In this document: positions 24,647-33,006 of the stretch, one piece after another
Position numbering within the stretch: the stretch's first letter is position 1
Layout: each line of letters opens with the position of its first letter
Assembly: GCA_004557075.1 (NCBI GenBank)
Contig: SFEX01000001.1
Location: forward strand, 124,001-188,000
Direction of reading: 5' to 3'
From: Clostridiales bacterium
GTDB lineage: Bacteria; Bacillota; Clostridia; Oscillospirales; Oscillospiraceae
DNA length: 64,000 nucleotides
The notes under the pieces: generated by a model
What the model was told of the DNA's origin: nothing
Seen by the model: only the letters and a program-made list of their open reading frames with translations
Databases searched by the model: none
Made by a program: the position numbers and the translations under genes

Positions 24647-25853
24647 ATTTTACTGCCTCACTTTCTTCTACTGCACACTTTATCACGCCGTCGCGGACTA
24701 AAAGCCGCAGCTTTTCGTTTGGTTTAACGTCGTTTATACTTCTTATAAGCTCGCCCTTATGATCTGCCGCGATAGCATACCCTCTGCTCATTACCTTGAG
24801 CGGGCTCATAGCGTCGATGGAAGCTGCAAGCGCCACAAATTTATGCCGTTTTGCGGCATTAATCCTGTCAGCCGCGGCAATAAGCCTGTCGCGCACATAG
24901 TCAAGCTCGGCGCGCTTTGAATCGACATAGCTAATCGGATTTTGCAGCACCCTTCGGCCTTTTAAATCCTCAAGCCTTGTACTCAGACGGCTGAGCTTTT
25001 TGCGGACAGCCTGAGTTCTTCTGATATCAAAATTTTCAAGAAGCTCACGCAGCTCAGACGCATCGGGCACGGCAAGCTCCGCCGCGTTAGACGGCGTTGA
25101 TGCTCTGACGTCGGCCACATAGTCCGCTATCGTTACATCCGGCTCATGGCCTACAGCGGAGATGACCGGAAGCTCGGACTCATATATTGCCCTTGCAACG
25201 CGCTCGTCGTTAAACGCCCACAGGTCTTCGATAGAGCCGCCGCCGCGACCTGTTATTATAAGGTCTGCGACCTTGTATTTGTTGGCATAGCGTATCGCGC
25301 CCACTATCTCCGGCGGTGCTTCAACGCCCTGCACTCTGACCGGCAGCAGGATCACCTTGGTCATAGGCCAGCGCCTTCCGAGTATTCGGATCATATCATG
25401 CACTGCCGCGCCCGCGGACGACGTTATGATCGCGATCTTATCCGGAAAAGCAGGAAGCGGCTTTTTATGGCGCGGATCAAACAGTCCCTCGGCGGCAAGC
25501 TTTGCCTTTAGCTGCTCATAGGCAACCTGAAGGTCGCCTGTTCCCTCGGGAGTAAGATCCGTGCAATAAAGCTGATACGCCCCGTCGCGCAGGAATACCG
25601 ATATACGGCCAAAAGCAGTGACGCCCATGCCGCTTTCGGGGCGAAAGCGGAGCTTTGACGCACTGCTTTTGAACATGACGCATCTTAGACTGCTCTCAGC
25701 GTCCTTTAATGTGAAATAATGATGGCCGGATGGGTATATCTTATAGTTTGAAAGCTCACCGCGTACACAGACGTTTCCGAGAAGCGGCTCATTGTCAACA
25801 AGCGTCTTTATTATACTGTTAAGCTCAGATACGCTAAAAGTTCTTTCATTCAT
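24639..25853 (-). CDS. xseA: Exodeoxyribonuclease VII large subunit
   Basis: The 404-residue large subunit has the N-terminal OB fold (about residues 5-95) and the catalytic core with ITSSAGAAVHDMI (near 141), GRGGGSIEDLWAFND (near 188) and SAVGHEPDVTIADYVAD (near 217). A coiled-coil C-terminal region follows. The start shares one base with the nusB stop (TAATG). Confidence 0.96.
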   Translation of the reverse strand: MNERTFSVSELNSIIKTLVDNEPLLGNVCVRGELSNYKIYPSGHHYFTLKDAESSLRCVMFKSSASKLRFRPESGMGVTAFGRISVFLRDGAYQLYCTDLTPEGTGDLQVAYEQLKAKLAAEGLFDPRHKKPLPAFPDKIAIITSSAGAAVHDMIRILGRRWPMTKVILLPVRVQGVEAPPEIVGAIRYANKYKVADLIITGRGGGSIEDLWAFNDERVARAIYESELPVISAVGHEPDVTIADYVADVRASTPSNAAELAVPDASELRELLENFDIRRTQAVRKKLSRLSTRLEDLKGRRVLQNPISYVDSKRAELDYVRDRLIAAADRINAAKRHKFVALAASIDAMSPLKVMSRGYAIAADHKGELIRSINDVKPNEKLRLLVRDGVIKCAVEESEAVKYE

Positions 25854-26323
25854 TATTCTATCTCCGCGCCGGAGTCCTCGCCGAACTCTCCGCGCATAAA
25901 TCCGCCAAGCACGCCGTTTATAAACGAAACCGTTTCAGGCTCATCGTAACCCTTGGCAAGCTCAACAGCCTCGTTTATTGCCGCGCCGTTCGGAACATCG
26001 TCCATATACAAAACCTCGCATATCGCGCAGCGCAGTACGGCCATGGCGGTTTTCGATATTCGGTCTATCTTCCAGCCCCGCGCGTACTTTTCGATATATT
26101 TATCTATCTGCACGCGGTATTCGGACATATTCTCTGCAAGGCGGACGATATAATCCCGCTGCTTTTTCTCCGGGTACTCGGAAAAAAGCTCGTCCTCCTG
26201 TGCCAACGTGGCAAAGTATTCCTTGTCGAAAAACTCATCTATTATCTCAGACACCGGCTTTTCACTTGCCGATGCACAGAAGCCGAGCTGTACCGCTATT
26301 TCTCTCGCAGTGGTTCTCTTCAT
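25853..26323 (-). CDS. nusB: Transcription antitermination protein NusB
   Basis: A 156-residue all-helical protein that joins NusE (S10) at rRNA boxA elements. Family features are the N-terminal TAREIAVQLGF and the C-terminal LRCAICEVLYMDDVPNGAAINEAVELAKGY segment, described by position about residues 92-120. It lies between the Asp23 gene and xseA, the usual order in Clostridia. Confidence 0.93.
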   Translation of the reverse strand: MKRTTAREIAVQLGFCASASEKPVSEIIDEFFDKEYFATLAQEDELFSEYPEKKQRDYIVRLAENMSEYRVQIDKYIEKYARGWKIDRISKTAMAVLRCAICEVLYMDDVPNGAAINEAVELAKGYDEPETVSFINGVLGGFMRGEFGEDSGAEIE

Positions 26324-26340
26324 CCTCTATTCCCCTCAGC

Positions 26341-26703
26341 TTATTTTTCAAATGCAACGCCGGAAACATGCACGTTAACTTCAGCCTTATCTATGCCGGT
26401 TATAGCCTGGACGACCTCCGTAACGGAGTTCTGAACCTCGCGGGCGACATTGACAATATTGCAGCCGTAACGCACGAGAATGATAGCGTCAACCTTTATT
26501 GTGTCGTCCACGATCTGAACCTTGATGCCCTTGGAAATAGTCTTCAGTCCGATAAGCTCCGCAAGCTCGCCGCCTGCGGTGTTGGAAATTGCGGCGACGC
26601 CGTCGATCTCGGTTATCGCGGTCTGCACCATGGTAGAAATCACGTCTTCAGATATGTTTATACTGCCGTTTTCTTCCTTGCAGCTAATATAATTATCGCT
26701 CAT
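26341..26703 (-). CDS. Asp23/Gls24 family envelope stress protein
   Basis: The 120-residue protein matches the Asp23 (DUF322) family: ISEDVISTMVQTAITEIDGV near residue 16, then a variable centre and a beta-rich C-terminus with NIVNVAREVQNSV. Staphylococcal Asp23 is membrane-anchored through a partner; in Clostridia the gene next to nusB has no fixed role. I use the ATG at 26703, behind GGAGG, rather than an upstream ATG at 26751 with no binding site. Confidence 0.88.
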   Translation of the reverse strand: MSDNYISCKEENGSINISEDVISTMVQTAITEIDGVAAISNTAGGELAELIGLKTISKGIKVQIVDDTIKVDAIILVRYGCNIVNVAREVQNSVTEVVQAITGIDKAEVNVHVSGVAFEK

Positions 26704-26785
26704 AGTAAACCTCCATTGACTCCTGCGCATTATGCGCACATATTCAGTCATGGTATTTTACCACAATTGCAGCTAAAAATAAAGT

Positions 26786-26813
26786 AAAAAAGACGGGAAA
26801 ACCCGTCTTTTTT
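26786..26813. terminator. Terminator of the spoIIIA operon
   Basis: AAAAAAGACGGG and CCCGTCTTTTTT form a 12-bp stem with a four-base loop; the last bases of spoIIIAH overlap it. The hairpin is symmetric, with T runs on both strands. Confidence 0.88.
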
Positions 26814-27354
26814 ATGCCGATACCCCGATAACGTGAAGTTGAGCCGCAGTATAAGCGGTTTCGCTGGTCACAGCTTCGGTTATTCTTGCCACGGCCGCTT
26901 CGCTCAACCCCTCTGCCGGAGCCGGAACCGCGACCGTTATTGAATCCTCGCTCATGTAAACAACGCAGTCGGAAAAATCCTTTGCCAGCAGCTTATTTTC
27001 AAGCTGAGATTCCTTCATCGAATAATTTGCCATCGCGGAGATAGCATTCATTGCCGAGTCGATGGTCTCCTGTGAGGCGGATTCAGACGCCACGGCATCC
27101 TCCAACAGCTTCATAGCCTCGTCGCGTGATACCTGCCTGTTTAATCTTGCCTCGGCGAAGTAGCCCGACGATGAACCGGAGGTATTTGCGGCTTCATACG
27201 CCTCGTTTGCCGCTTCCATGGCCGCGTCTTCGGCTTTTACCATTGCCGAGTCTGCTTTGCCCCACTGATTGTTATATGACCAGTTTAAATATACCGCTGC
27301 GCAGACGAGCAGCAGAACTGCGGCAATAGTGACATTTCTTTTAAGATTTTTCAT
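26812..27354 (-). CDS. spoIIIAH: Stage III sporulation protein AH
   Basis: A 180-residue protein with one N-terminal membrane segment (about residues 8-25) and an alanine-rich extracytoplasmic domain. SpoIIIAH sits in the mother-cell membrane around the forespore and pairs with forespore SpoIIQ to form the feeding-tube channel. The C-terminal part (about 95-175) has the ring-building fold shared with secretion-system proteins. It lies one base after spoIIIAG and ends at the operon terminator. Whether a SpoIIQ or its clostridial substitute exists cannot be seen here. Confidence 0.93.
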   Translation of the reverse strand: MKNLKRNVTIAAVLLLVCAAVYLNWSYNNQWGKADSAMVKAEDAAMEAANEAYEAANTSGSSSGYFAEARLNRQVSRDEAMKLLEDAVASESASQETIDSAMNAISAMANYSMKESQLENKLLAKDFSDCVVYMSEDSITVAVPAPAEGLSEAAVARITEAVTSETAYTAAQLHVIGVSA

Positions 27355-27355
27355 T

Positions 27356-27700
27356 TTACCCTCCTATATTCAGCGCAGTTTTCAAAACTTGTATCCTGTC
27401 GCTTGAAAAGCCCGTGAAAGCTTCGACCGCCTTGATTATTGAAAGTCTCACCTCCGGCTTTTCAGCTCCGTCGCAAACAATTACGGCTCCGTTTTCAGAA
27501 AGCAGCACCTTCGCCTCACCTACCCCCTCGCATTTCTCAAGCACCGCTTCAAGCCTTGTCTCGCTGTCGTCAGACGCAGCATCCGGCTCCGCAGCGCTGC
27601 TTTTTCCCGTCGGTATGAGCATTATGACAAGCCCCAGCAGTAGCGCAAGTAAAGGATATTTATATTTGTCGATCTGCTTTTTTATCTTCTCACTATTCAT
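27356..27700 (-). CDS. spoIIIAG: Stage III sporulation protein AG
   Basis: At 114 residues this is shorter than the Bacillus protein (about 230). It has a membrane segment near residues 15-31 and a ring-building domain with RLEAVLEKCEGVGEAKVLLSE, given by position about 49-69. SpoIIIAG forms a large ring between the mother cell and forespore membranes. The long N-terminal ring insertion known from Bacillus seems absent. It overlaps spoIIIAF by eight bases. Confidence 0.92.
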   Translation of the reverse strand: MNSEKIKKQIDKYKYPLLALLLGLVIMLIPTGKSSAAEPDAASDDSETRLEAVLEKCEGVGEAKVLLSENGAVIVCDGAEKPEVRLSIIKAVEAFTGFSSDRIQVLKTALNIGG

Positions 27701-28187
27701 TTGACTCGCTCCATTGCTGTTTATCTGCGCTTATCCCAAGCTCCGCTTCGATAAACGAGCTCACTCTCTCCCTCTGTGCCTGACTAAAATTTCCCTTTAT
27801 TTGCGCTTCCGCAGGATACCAGTATCCTTCATCGCTCCAAACGGCCAGGACCTCTATCTCGTCAAGCTGTGCTCCTAAACTTTCGGCTTTGTCCAATATA
27901 TATGCTTCGCACTCATCCTCTATGATAGTGCGGTTCAAATTTTTGCTGTAGCTTTCTCCATCCGCCGCAAAGGATTCCGCCTCAATTTTAAACCCCGCCA
28001 TGGCTTCCGAGTAGCTTTCAAAGTCAATTCCGCTAAGCGGAGATATAAACGCAACGCACATTGCCACGCCGCAGAGTATTGTCAGCGCCTTTTTTACTCT
28101 GCCGCCTGGAGCAATAACGAGCGCTATGCCGCATATCAGCCCTGTGTATATAACGGCATGGAGCCATGATTGAAGTGCCTCCGTCAT
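27693..28187 (-). CDS. spoIIIAF: Stage III sporulation protein AF
   Basis: The 164-residue protein has two membrane segments at the N-terminus (about residues 9-27 and 33-53) and a soluble ring-building domain after them. It belongs to the mother-cell SpoIIIA secretion-like complex. It shares one base with the spoIIIAE stop and overlaps spoIIIAG by eight bases, which points to coupled translation. Confidence 0.92.
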   Translation of the reverse strand: MTEALQSWLHAVIYTGLICGIALVIAPGGRVKKALTILCGVAMCVAFISPLSGIDFESYSEAMAGFKIEAESFAADGESYSKNLNRTIIEDECEAYILDKAESLGAQLDEIEVLAVWSDEGYWYPAEAQIKGNFSQAQRERVSSFIEAELGISADKQQWSESNE

Positions 28188-29239
28188 TATCCGCCCACCG
28201 CCTTTATTGAAATTCCGATAGAAATAAACAGGATCACAGCGCAGCAGCCTATAAGCCCGAGCAGCATCCCTATTGCGCCTGCTATGCCGTCTGTCAGAGT
28301 CGAGAGCTTATCTGCTCTGAATACCTGTATAAGTGCCGCCGCGACCTTATATGTAAGATAATTTATCGCCATTACAGCAAACGGCGCAATGCATATTGCC
28401 AGCACGGCGAGCATGCCAAACACGCCTAAAGTATTTCTCAGCGCCTCCGCTCCCGCGACAACCGTCGAGGCCGCGTCGGATATTATGCTGCCCACGACCG
28501 GAAGCGCTGTTGATATGGCCGTTTTCGTAAACTTCGAGGCGACCGCATCGCCGCCCGAGGCAATGACCGAACTGAAGCTGATATAGGCTGTGAACGCAAG
28601 GGCTATAAGCGTCATAAGCGACGTGCCAAGCCATTTTATCAGCTTTGAAACACTCATGAGGCTTTTGCTATTAATTGAGACGGCCGCGATGTGAACGGCC
28701 AGATATGCGTATATAAGCGGCATGATGATATATTGAGCCGTCGTCACGAACGCGTCCATGAAAAGCACCGACGCCGCATATTTTGCGGTTGCCGAGCCGA
28801 TAGTTCCGCATGCCGCACCGGCTGTGCACATGGCAGGAAGCAATGCTTTGGAAAAAACTGATATGGAGTTTAGCACATCGGCGCTCGAATTTATGAATGA
28901 ATTAACCTCCGAAACGCTTATTACAGCAATTGCCGCGCAGCCGCCAAGCGATACATAGTCCGGCGTATCGTCGGAAAATATATTCAGAACTGAGCAGATC
29001 ACGGTAACTGCGATGATGGCCACAGCCTTTTTAAGCGCAGACCCGAGATTATCCGACACGCTGCTTTTAAGCTCATCTATGATCCCTTCAAGGCCGCCTT
29101 CGGCGTCATCGCCGCTTTCAATCAAATCTTCGGCATACTCGGGAAGCGCATCCCGAAGCTCAGCTTCATCATACATCTCAGCGTAGCAGGAACCTGTCAG
29201 CAGAAGCGCAAATATCATTATCAGCAGGAGCTTTTTCAT
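28187..29239 (-). CDS. spoIIIAE: Stage III sporulation protein AE
   Basis: A 350-residue polytopic protein, the largest of the operon. A signal-like N-terminus (MKKLLLIMIFALLLTGSCYA) is followed by an acidic stretch and about seven hydrophobic segments from residue 70 on. It is the probable membrane channel part of the SpoIIIA complex. It overlaps spoIIIAD by four bases. Confidence 0.94.
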   Translation of the reverse strand: MKKLLLIMIFALLLTGSCYAEMYDEAELRDALPEYAEDLIESGDDAEGGLEGIIDELKSSVSDNLGSALKKAVAIIAVTVICSVLNIFSDDTPDYVSLGGCAAIAVISVSEVNSFINSSADVLNSISVFSKALLPAMCTAGAACGTIGSATAKYAASVLFMDAFVTTAQYIIMPLIYAYLAVHIAAVSINSKSLMSVSKLIKWLGTSLMTLIALAFTAYISFSSVIASGGDAVASKFTKTAISTALPVVGSIISDAASTVVAGAEALRNTLGVFGMLAVLAICIAPFAVMAINYLTYKVAAALIQVFRADKLSTLTDGIAGAIGMLLGLIGCCAVILFISIGISIKAVGG

Positions 29240-29622
29240 ACGAGTTCACCAATTATTTCAATAAGTGATTTTATCAGAGGCAGCGCCGTAAACACGGCGG
29301 CAGCAGCGCCCAAAACGTCTACTGCGGACGCTATACCCGCTTGTCCGGCGTCTTTGCACAGGCTTGCGCTTATGTTTACAATTATGGCTATGCCCACGCA
29401 TTTGATTATCGGCAAAAATATAGCGGAGCTAAGGCCGGATTTGCTTATGGCATAGCGTATCAGATCGGAGATGCTTCCAAAAAGCTCCGCCGCCGCGATG
29501 CATATAACTGCCGAGGCCGCGATCGCAATTACAAGGCCGATCTCCTGATTGCTTTTTTTAATAAGAAGGGCGCATACGGCTGATATTATTCCGACCGCCG
29601 CACCTTTTATGACGATGTCCAT
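29236..29622 (-). CDS. spoIIIAD: Stage III sporulation protein AD
   Basis: The 128-residue protein has four hydrophobic segments and the family phrases KKSNQEIGLVIAIAAS and FLPIIKCVGIAIIVNIS (about residues 22 and 67). It is a small multi-pass subunit of the SpoIIIA complex, related to SpoIIIAC. Its ATG shares a base with the spoIIIAC stop. Confidence 0.94.
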   Translation of the reverse strand: MDIVIKGAAVGIISAVCALLIKKSNQEIGLVIAIAASAVICIAAAELFGSISDLIRYAISKSGLSSAIFLPIIKCVGIAIIVNISASLCKDAGQAGIASAVDVLGAAAAVFTALPLIKSLIEIIGELV

Positions 29623-29816
29623 TACAGTTGAAATAAGGTCTTTATAAGCCCGAACAGCTCGCTTATTTTCTGCACTACTACAATTAAAACGACAACAAGC
29701 GCGGCTATCGTTGTCATGAGCGCCTGTTCGTCTCTGCCGGAGCGGGTAAGCAGGATATTCAGCACCGCTACCAAAATGCCCACTGCCGCAATTTTAAATA
29801 TAAGATCGATCTCCAT
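29622..29816 (-). CDS. spoIIIAC: Stage III sporulation protein AC
   Basis: A 64-residue protein with two hydrophobic segments (about residues 5-22 and 33-52) and the signature LIFKIAAVGILVAVLNILL. It is the smallest subunit of the operon. Length is as in other spore formers. Confidence 0.94.
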   Translation of the reverse strand: MEIDLIFKIAAVGILVAVLNILLTRSGRDEQALMTTIAALVVVLIVVVQKISELFGLIKTLFQL

Positions 29817-29828
29817 TTTTCCTCCGTA

Positions 29829-30338
29829 TCACATCAGCATGATGGCTATTATAAGGCCTGTCCCGCTGCTTATGCCTATGTACATTCTTTTGCAGGCGCT
29901 CAGTCCGGCTTTATGCTCCTGCTGCTCCTGCGACAGTATTGCCATGCACCGCTCTATTGCCGCGCACTGCATATCCGCATCGTACCTTCCAAGGCTGCTG
30001 CCGAGGCTCTTTACGGCGGCAGTCGCGGCGGGCGAAAGCTGCGGCAGATACATGTCCGCACAGCCGAACCATATCTCGGAGAACGAGCGCTCCCCTAAAG
30101 CGTCAAGCCGCTCCGCCACGCCGGACACAAACGGGATTACCGGCTTTGCAGCGCCATGCTCCAGCACTCTGAGCACCTCGTCCATTGGGGCCTTTCTCGT
30201 GCATATCTCGCCTTTTGCTATCTCAAGCATCGAGATAAGCGCCAAATAGCATCGTTCGGTGTTTTCAAGTGCGCGAGCCTTATTTATTCCAATCACCGAG
30301 CATGCCACAACTATGATAACCGCTCCAAGCCAGTTCAT
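29829..30338 (-). CDS. spoIIIAB: Stage III sporulation protein AB
   Basis: The 169-residue protein has hydrophobic ends (about residues 3-18 and 148-167) and a helical middle with RCYLALISMLEIAKGEI. It resembles type II secretion GspF domains and is thought to link the SpoIIIAA ATPase to the membrane complex. The gene starts 27 bases after spoIIIAA. Confidence 0.92.
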   Translation of the reverse strand: MNWLGAVIIVVACSVIGINKARALENTERCYLALISMLEIAKGEICTRKAPMDEVLRVLEHGAAKPVIPFVSGVAERLDALGERSFSEIWFGCADMYLPQLSPAATAAVKSLGSSLGRYDADMQCAAIERCMAILSQEQQEHKAGLSACKRMYIGISSGTGLIIAIMLM

Positions 30339-30365
30339 GTCATATCTCCATTGTGAATTTTCACA

Positions 30366-31229
30366 CTATATCTCCTCGTATGAATAGCTGCGAACACCGC
30401 AGCAGCTTTTTATAACGATCAGGCTGCCAAACATCCCATGCTCAAGCAGCTTTTTATATATCGGCCTCACTTGCAGCTCAGACCTACCGGCGGCATGGGC
30501 AGTCGCTATGATCCGAACCCCACAGCCGGACGCCGTTTCGGCAGCTCCGATATCCTCGGGCGAGCTTATCTCGTCCATGGCGATGACTTGCGGATTCATG
30601 GCCCTCAGCAGCATCATGACCGCCTGAGCCTTTGGAACGTCGGACATGACATCGCTGCTTTTTCCAAGGTCAAACTGCGGTATACCTCTGTAAACGGCGG
30701 CTAACTCCCCCCGCTCGTCGGCAACCGATACTCTCTGCCCGGCGTCGGACATCTGCCTTATACACTCGCGCAGAAATGTGGTTTTGCCGTATCCGGGCGG
30801 CGATAAGATAAGCACATTGCCGGATGATGCCGCCAGCCTGTCAATTACCGCTTGTCCGCAGCCTCTGATCTCATGGGGGATTCTTATCGCCAGCGAGCTT
30901 ATAGCCCGCATTCCCCTGACCTCTCCCCTATCTATAACGCCTGTCCCGCAAAGTCCGATCCTGATACCTCCAGAGCAGTTTATGAAGCCTTTGGCGATGC
31001 TGCTTTGGGCCGTATGTACCGAAGCGCTCGTTGCCCGCTCTACCACGCAGTTTAAATCATCGCTGCCGACCAAGGCATCAGATATCGGCGTCTCCACACC
31101 CTTTACAAGCGCGGTTGCCCGCCGGCCGGCTCTGAGGCGAAGTTCCTCCGCCTCAGACGCCAATATGCGGGATTGTGTCGTTAGCAGCCGCTGCGGCAGC
31201 AGCTCGATAGCTTTTTCATATGTGTTCAT
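30366..31229 (-). CDS. spoIIIAA: Stage III sporulation protein AA, ATPase
   Basis: The 287-residue protein is the secretion-type ATPase of the complex, made in the mother cell. Walker A is SPPGYGKTT (near residue 146), with an arginine-rich N-terminal segment (RLRAGRRATA) and a Walker B-like VIAMDEISS near 216. The start follows AGG with a long spacer (AGGTAAATGAG). The SPOCS-LysM gene lies nine bases upstream, with no promoter between, so the spoIIIA genes may be read from further upstream. Confidence 0.94.
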   Translation of the reverse strand: MNTYEKAIELLPQRLLTTQSRILASEAEELRLRAGRRATALVKGVETPISDALVGSDDLNCVVERATSASVHTAQSSIAKGFINCSGGIRIGLCGTGVIDRGEVRGMRAISSLAIRIPHEIRGCGQAVIDRLAASSGNVLILSPPGYGKTTFLRECIRQMSDAGQRVSVADERGELAAVYRGIPQFDLGKSSDVMSDVPKAQAVMMLLRAMNPQVIAMDEISSPEDIGAAETASGCGVRIIATAHAAGRSELQVRPIYKKLLEHGMFGSLIVIKSCCGVRSYSYEEI

Positions 31230-31238
31230 CTCATTTAC

Positions 31239-32729
31239 CTACCTGACAATGGGTATCAGAAGAAGTCTGCCGCAGGCGCATTCATCATCCTCAAGGCTGT
31301 TTATCTCTTTTATGAGCCTTACGTCCGAGCCGTATTTTTTTGCAATGCTCCACAGGTCTCCATCCAAAGCTTTGCACATATAAACAGAGGCTCCGGCTCT
31401 GCTGCCCGGCTCGCAGGCTTCCGCATTAATATCGTTTATCATGCTGACGCTGGAGTGGGTGGCGGTAGAGAACTCGGCTTCGATACTTACCGTAATACTT
31501 ATAAGAGTTTCGTCCGCTCTTGCCGAAGCCTTTACGCTTTTTATGCGGGCAGACTCAAGCTCGCTCCCCTCGTCTGCCTGATATGGTATCTCCGCAGTAC
31601 CGCGCACCCTGCACGAGCGCAGCGCTCCTTCACTGTCCTCATATACTATATCCGCCGTCACGGGAACGGATATCTGGCTGTCGGAAATATCAACGGCAGA
31701 GCATGACGCGCGCGAGAAAAGTATCCTGTTGGCGCCGTAATCGGTGTTGTACGACAGCGATAGGCTCTCGCTTCCCCTCGTACACGAGGCGCTCTGCAAA
31801 TATTGAAACTCCATTTTATCTATGCCAAGCTCCATGCCGCAGGCATATGCATCCTCTATGTAGCTTATGTGCTGCTGTTCGGTGCATATGATCTGTATAA
31901 CTCCGCGAATATCAGCAGCGAGCTTTTCACCCAATGGCTCGAAGTATTGACCTGTTACCATGCATGCGGCGCGGACGTTTGGTTCTTTTACATCCTCCGG
32001 AAGCTCAAATAGCTGTGAAAAACCTATGCTGAACGCTGCCATCTCGGGAACCGAGGATACGATATACAGCGCTTCTATCTCCGCACGGCCTTTTACGATA
32101 AGCTTGCTGCCTATGACCTCGCTGCTATCAACAGTGATGCTTGAGCAAGCGGATATGAATTCGCCGTTTTGTATGTTATCGGGAAGCTGAAGATCTTCCT
32201 CAAGGCTCAGCATCTTCTCGGTTGCAAGAACTATTCCCTGATAATCCACTTCGCCCGGCTTTATAAACAGCTTCTCGGTAGTTGTGTCCGGGGCCTCCGC
32301 CCACGCCATGTCGAGATATTTATAGCAGCTTTGCGTTATGCAGATATCCGCGCTTACCGATACCTTCCGGGGATTTACCGTCTTTACGTCAATGTTTAAT
32401 ACGGAAGTATCTATTATAGATACGCTTGTGCTGTCAGCGCCGGGAGCATCGAGCCTTAGCTCAAACGGTATAACCGTGCTGATAGTCTGTATGCCGTCAC
32501 CGGTCTCGGGGATATAGAGGACCGTTACATCCAACTCTCCGCCAACTAAAACGCAGTCCTGCTCAACGTTTTTTGACCTTATCCTGCACTGATGAGTGCA
32601 GCTAAGTATCCGCAGGATATCCTCTAAAGTGTCCGGTACAACTATATCCTCCTTTAGCTCTTTTGCTGACTGAGTGCAGCACAGCTTTTTATATGCGCTT
32701 TTCTCTCTGTTTTTAAGTTCAATTTTCAT
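31239..32729 (-). CDS. SPOCS (DUF3794) and LysM domain protein
   Basis: A 496-residue protein with about three SPOCS/DUF3794 repeats (around residues 25-150, 165-310 and 330-430) and a C-terminal LysM domain (about 445-496: YMCKALDGDLWSIAKKYG, then CGRLLLIPIV). Such proteins are found in Clostridia and are linked to the spore coat or cortex, LysM binding peptidoglycan. I place the start at the ATG at 32729, which follows AAGGAGG; a longer frame reaches 32822 without a site. It directly precedes spoIIIAA. Confidence 0.87.
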   Translation of the reverse strand: MKIELKNREKSAYKKLCCTQSAKELKEDIVVPDTLEDILRILSCTHQCRIRSKNVEQDCVLVGGELDVTVLYIPETGDGIQTISTVIPFELRLDAPGADSTSVSIIDTSVLNIDVKTVNPRKVSVSADICITQSCYKYLDMAWAEAPDTTTEKLFIKPGEVDYQGIVLATEKMLSLEEDLQLPDNIQNGEFISACSSITVDSSEVIGSKLIVKGRAEIEALYIVSSVPEMAAFSIGFSQLFELPEDVKEPNVRAACMVTGQYFEPLGEKLAADIRGVIQIICTEQQHISYIEDAYACGMELGIDKMEFQYLQSASCTRGSESLSLSYNTDYGANRILFSRASCSAVDISDSQISVPVTADIVYEDSEGALRSCRVRGTAEIPYQADEGSELESARIKSVKASARADETLISITVSIEAEFSTATHSSVSMINDINAEACEPGSRAGASVYMCKALDGDLWSIAKKYGSDVRLIKEINSLEDDECACGRLLLIPIVR

Positions 32730-32793
32730 ATTGGCTCCGCCTTCCTTGTTTTCACTGTTTGTACAAACTATGCAGCCGCTCGGGGCATTATTA

Positions 32794-32946
32794 CTACTTG
32801 CATCTGTGAAGCCAGATTCCAAAGCAGATAAGCCCCGCCGCTAAAATAAACCACCAGAAATTAGTCGGCAGTATCAGCGCCAGTATTATTATTACGCCGC
32901 CCACAATGGCTATGGTTGCGAGCAGAGAAGATGGATCCTTACGCAA
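32794..32946 (-). CDS. Small hydrophobic membrane protein, 50 residues
   Basis: An open frame of 50 codons starts at TTG (32946-32944) seven bases after GGGAGG and ends at TAG TAA. The product has two hydrophobic stretches (about residues 7-26 and 30-45), split by PTN, with FWWF and a C-terminal HRCK. The start codon lies in the T run of the rsgA terminator, and the binding site is in the 3' arm of the terminator stem. It is 64 bases upstream of the SPOCS gene on the same strand. I do not recognise a named family; a link with sporulation is only suggested by position. Confidence 0.55.
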   Translation of the reverse strand: MRKDPSSLLATIAIVGGVIIILALILPTNFWWFILAAGLICFGIWLHRCK

Positions 32947-32994
32947 AAAACCGCCTCCCGCACAAGCGTTTGTAAAACACTATGCGGGAGGCGG
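32944..32994 (-). terminator. Terminator after rsgA
   Basis: A 12-bp GC-rich stem (32951-32962 with 32983-32994), a 20-base loop and six T residues on the minus strand. It ends the long cdaA/priA-to-rsgA block. Confidence 0.88.
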
Positions 32995-33006
32995 CCCGAG
33001 TATTCT

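Noticed and set aside
32757..32768. Perfect 12-base palindrome GTTTGTACAAAC just upstream of the SPOCS-LysM gene.
   Set aside because: It could be an operator, but a single short palindrome with no second copy or promoter nearby is not enough to call.
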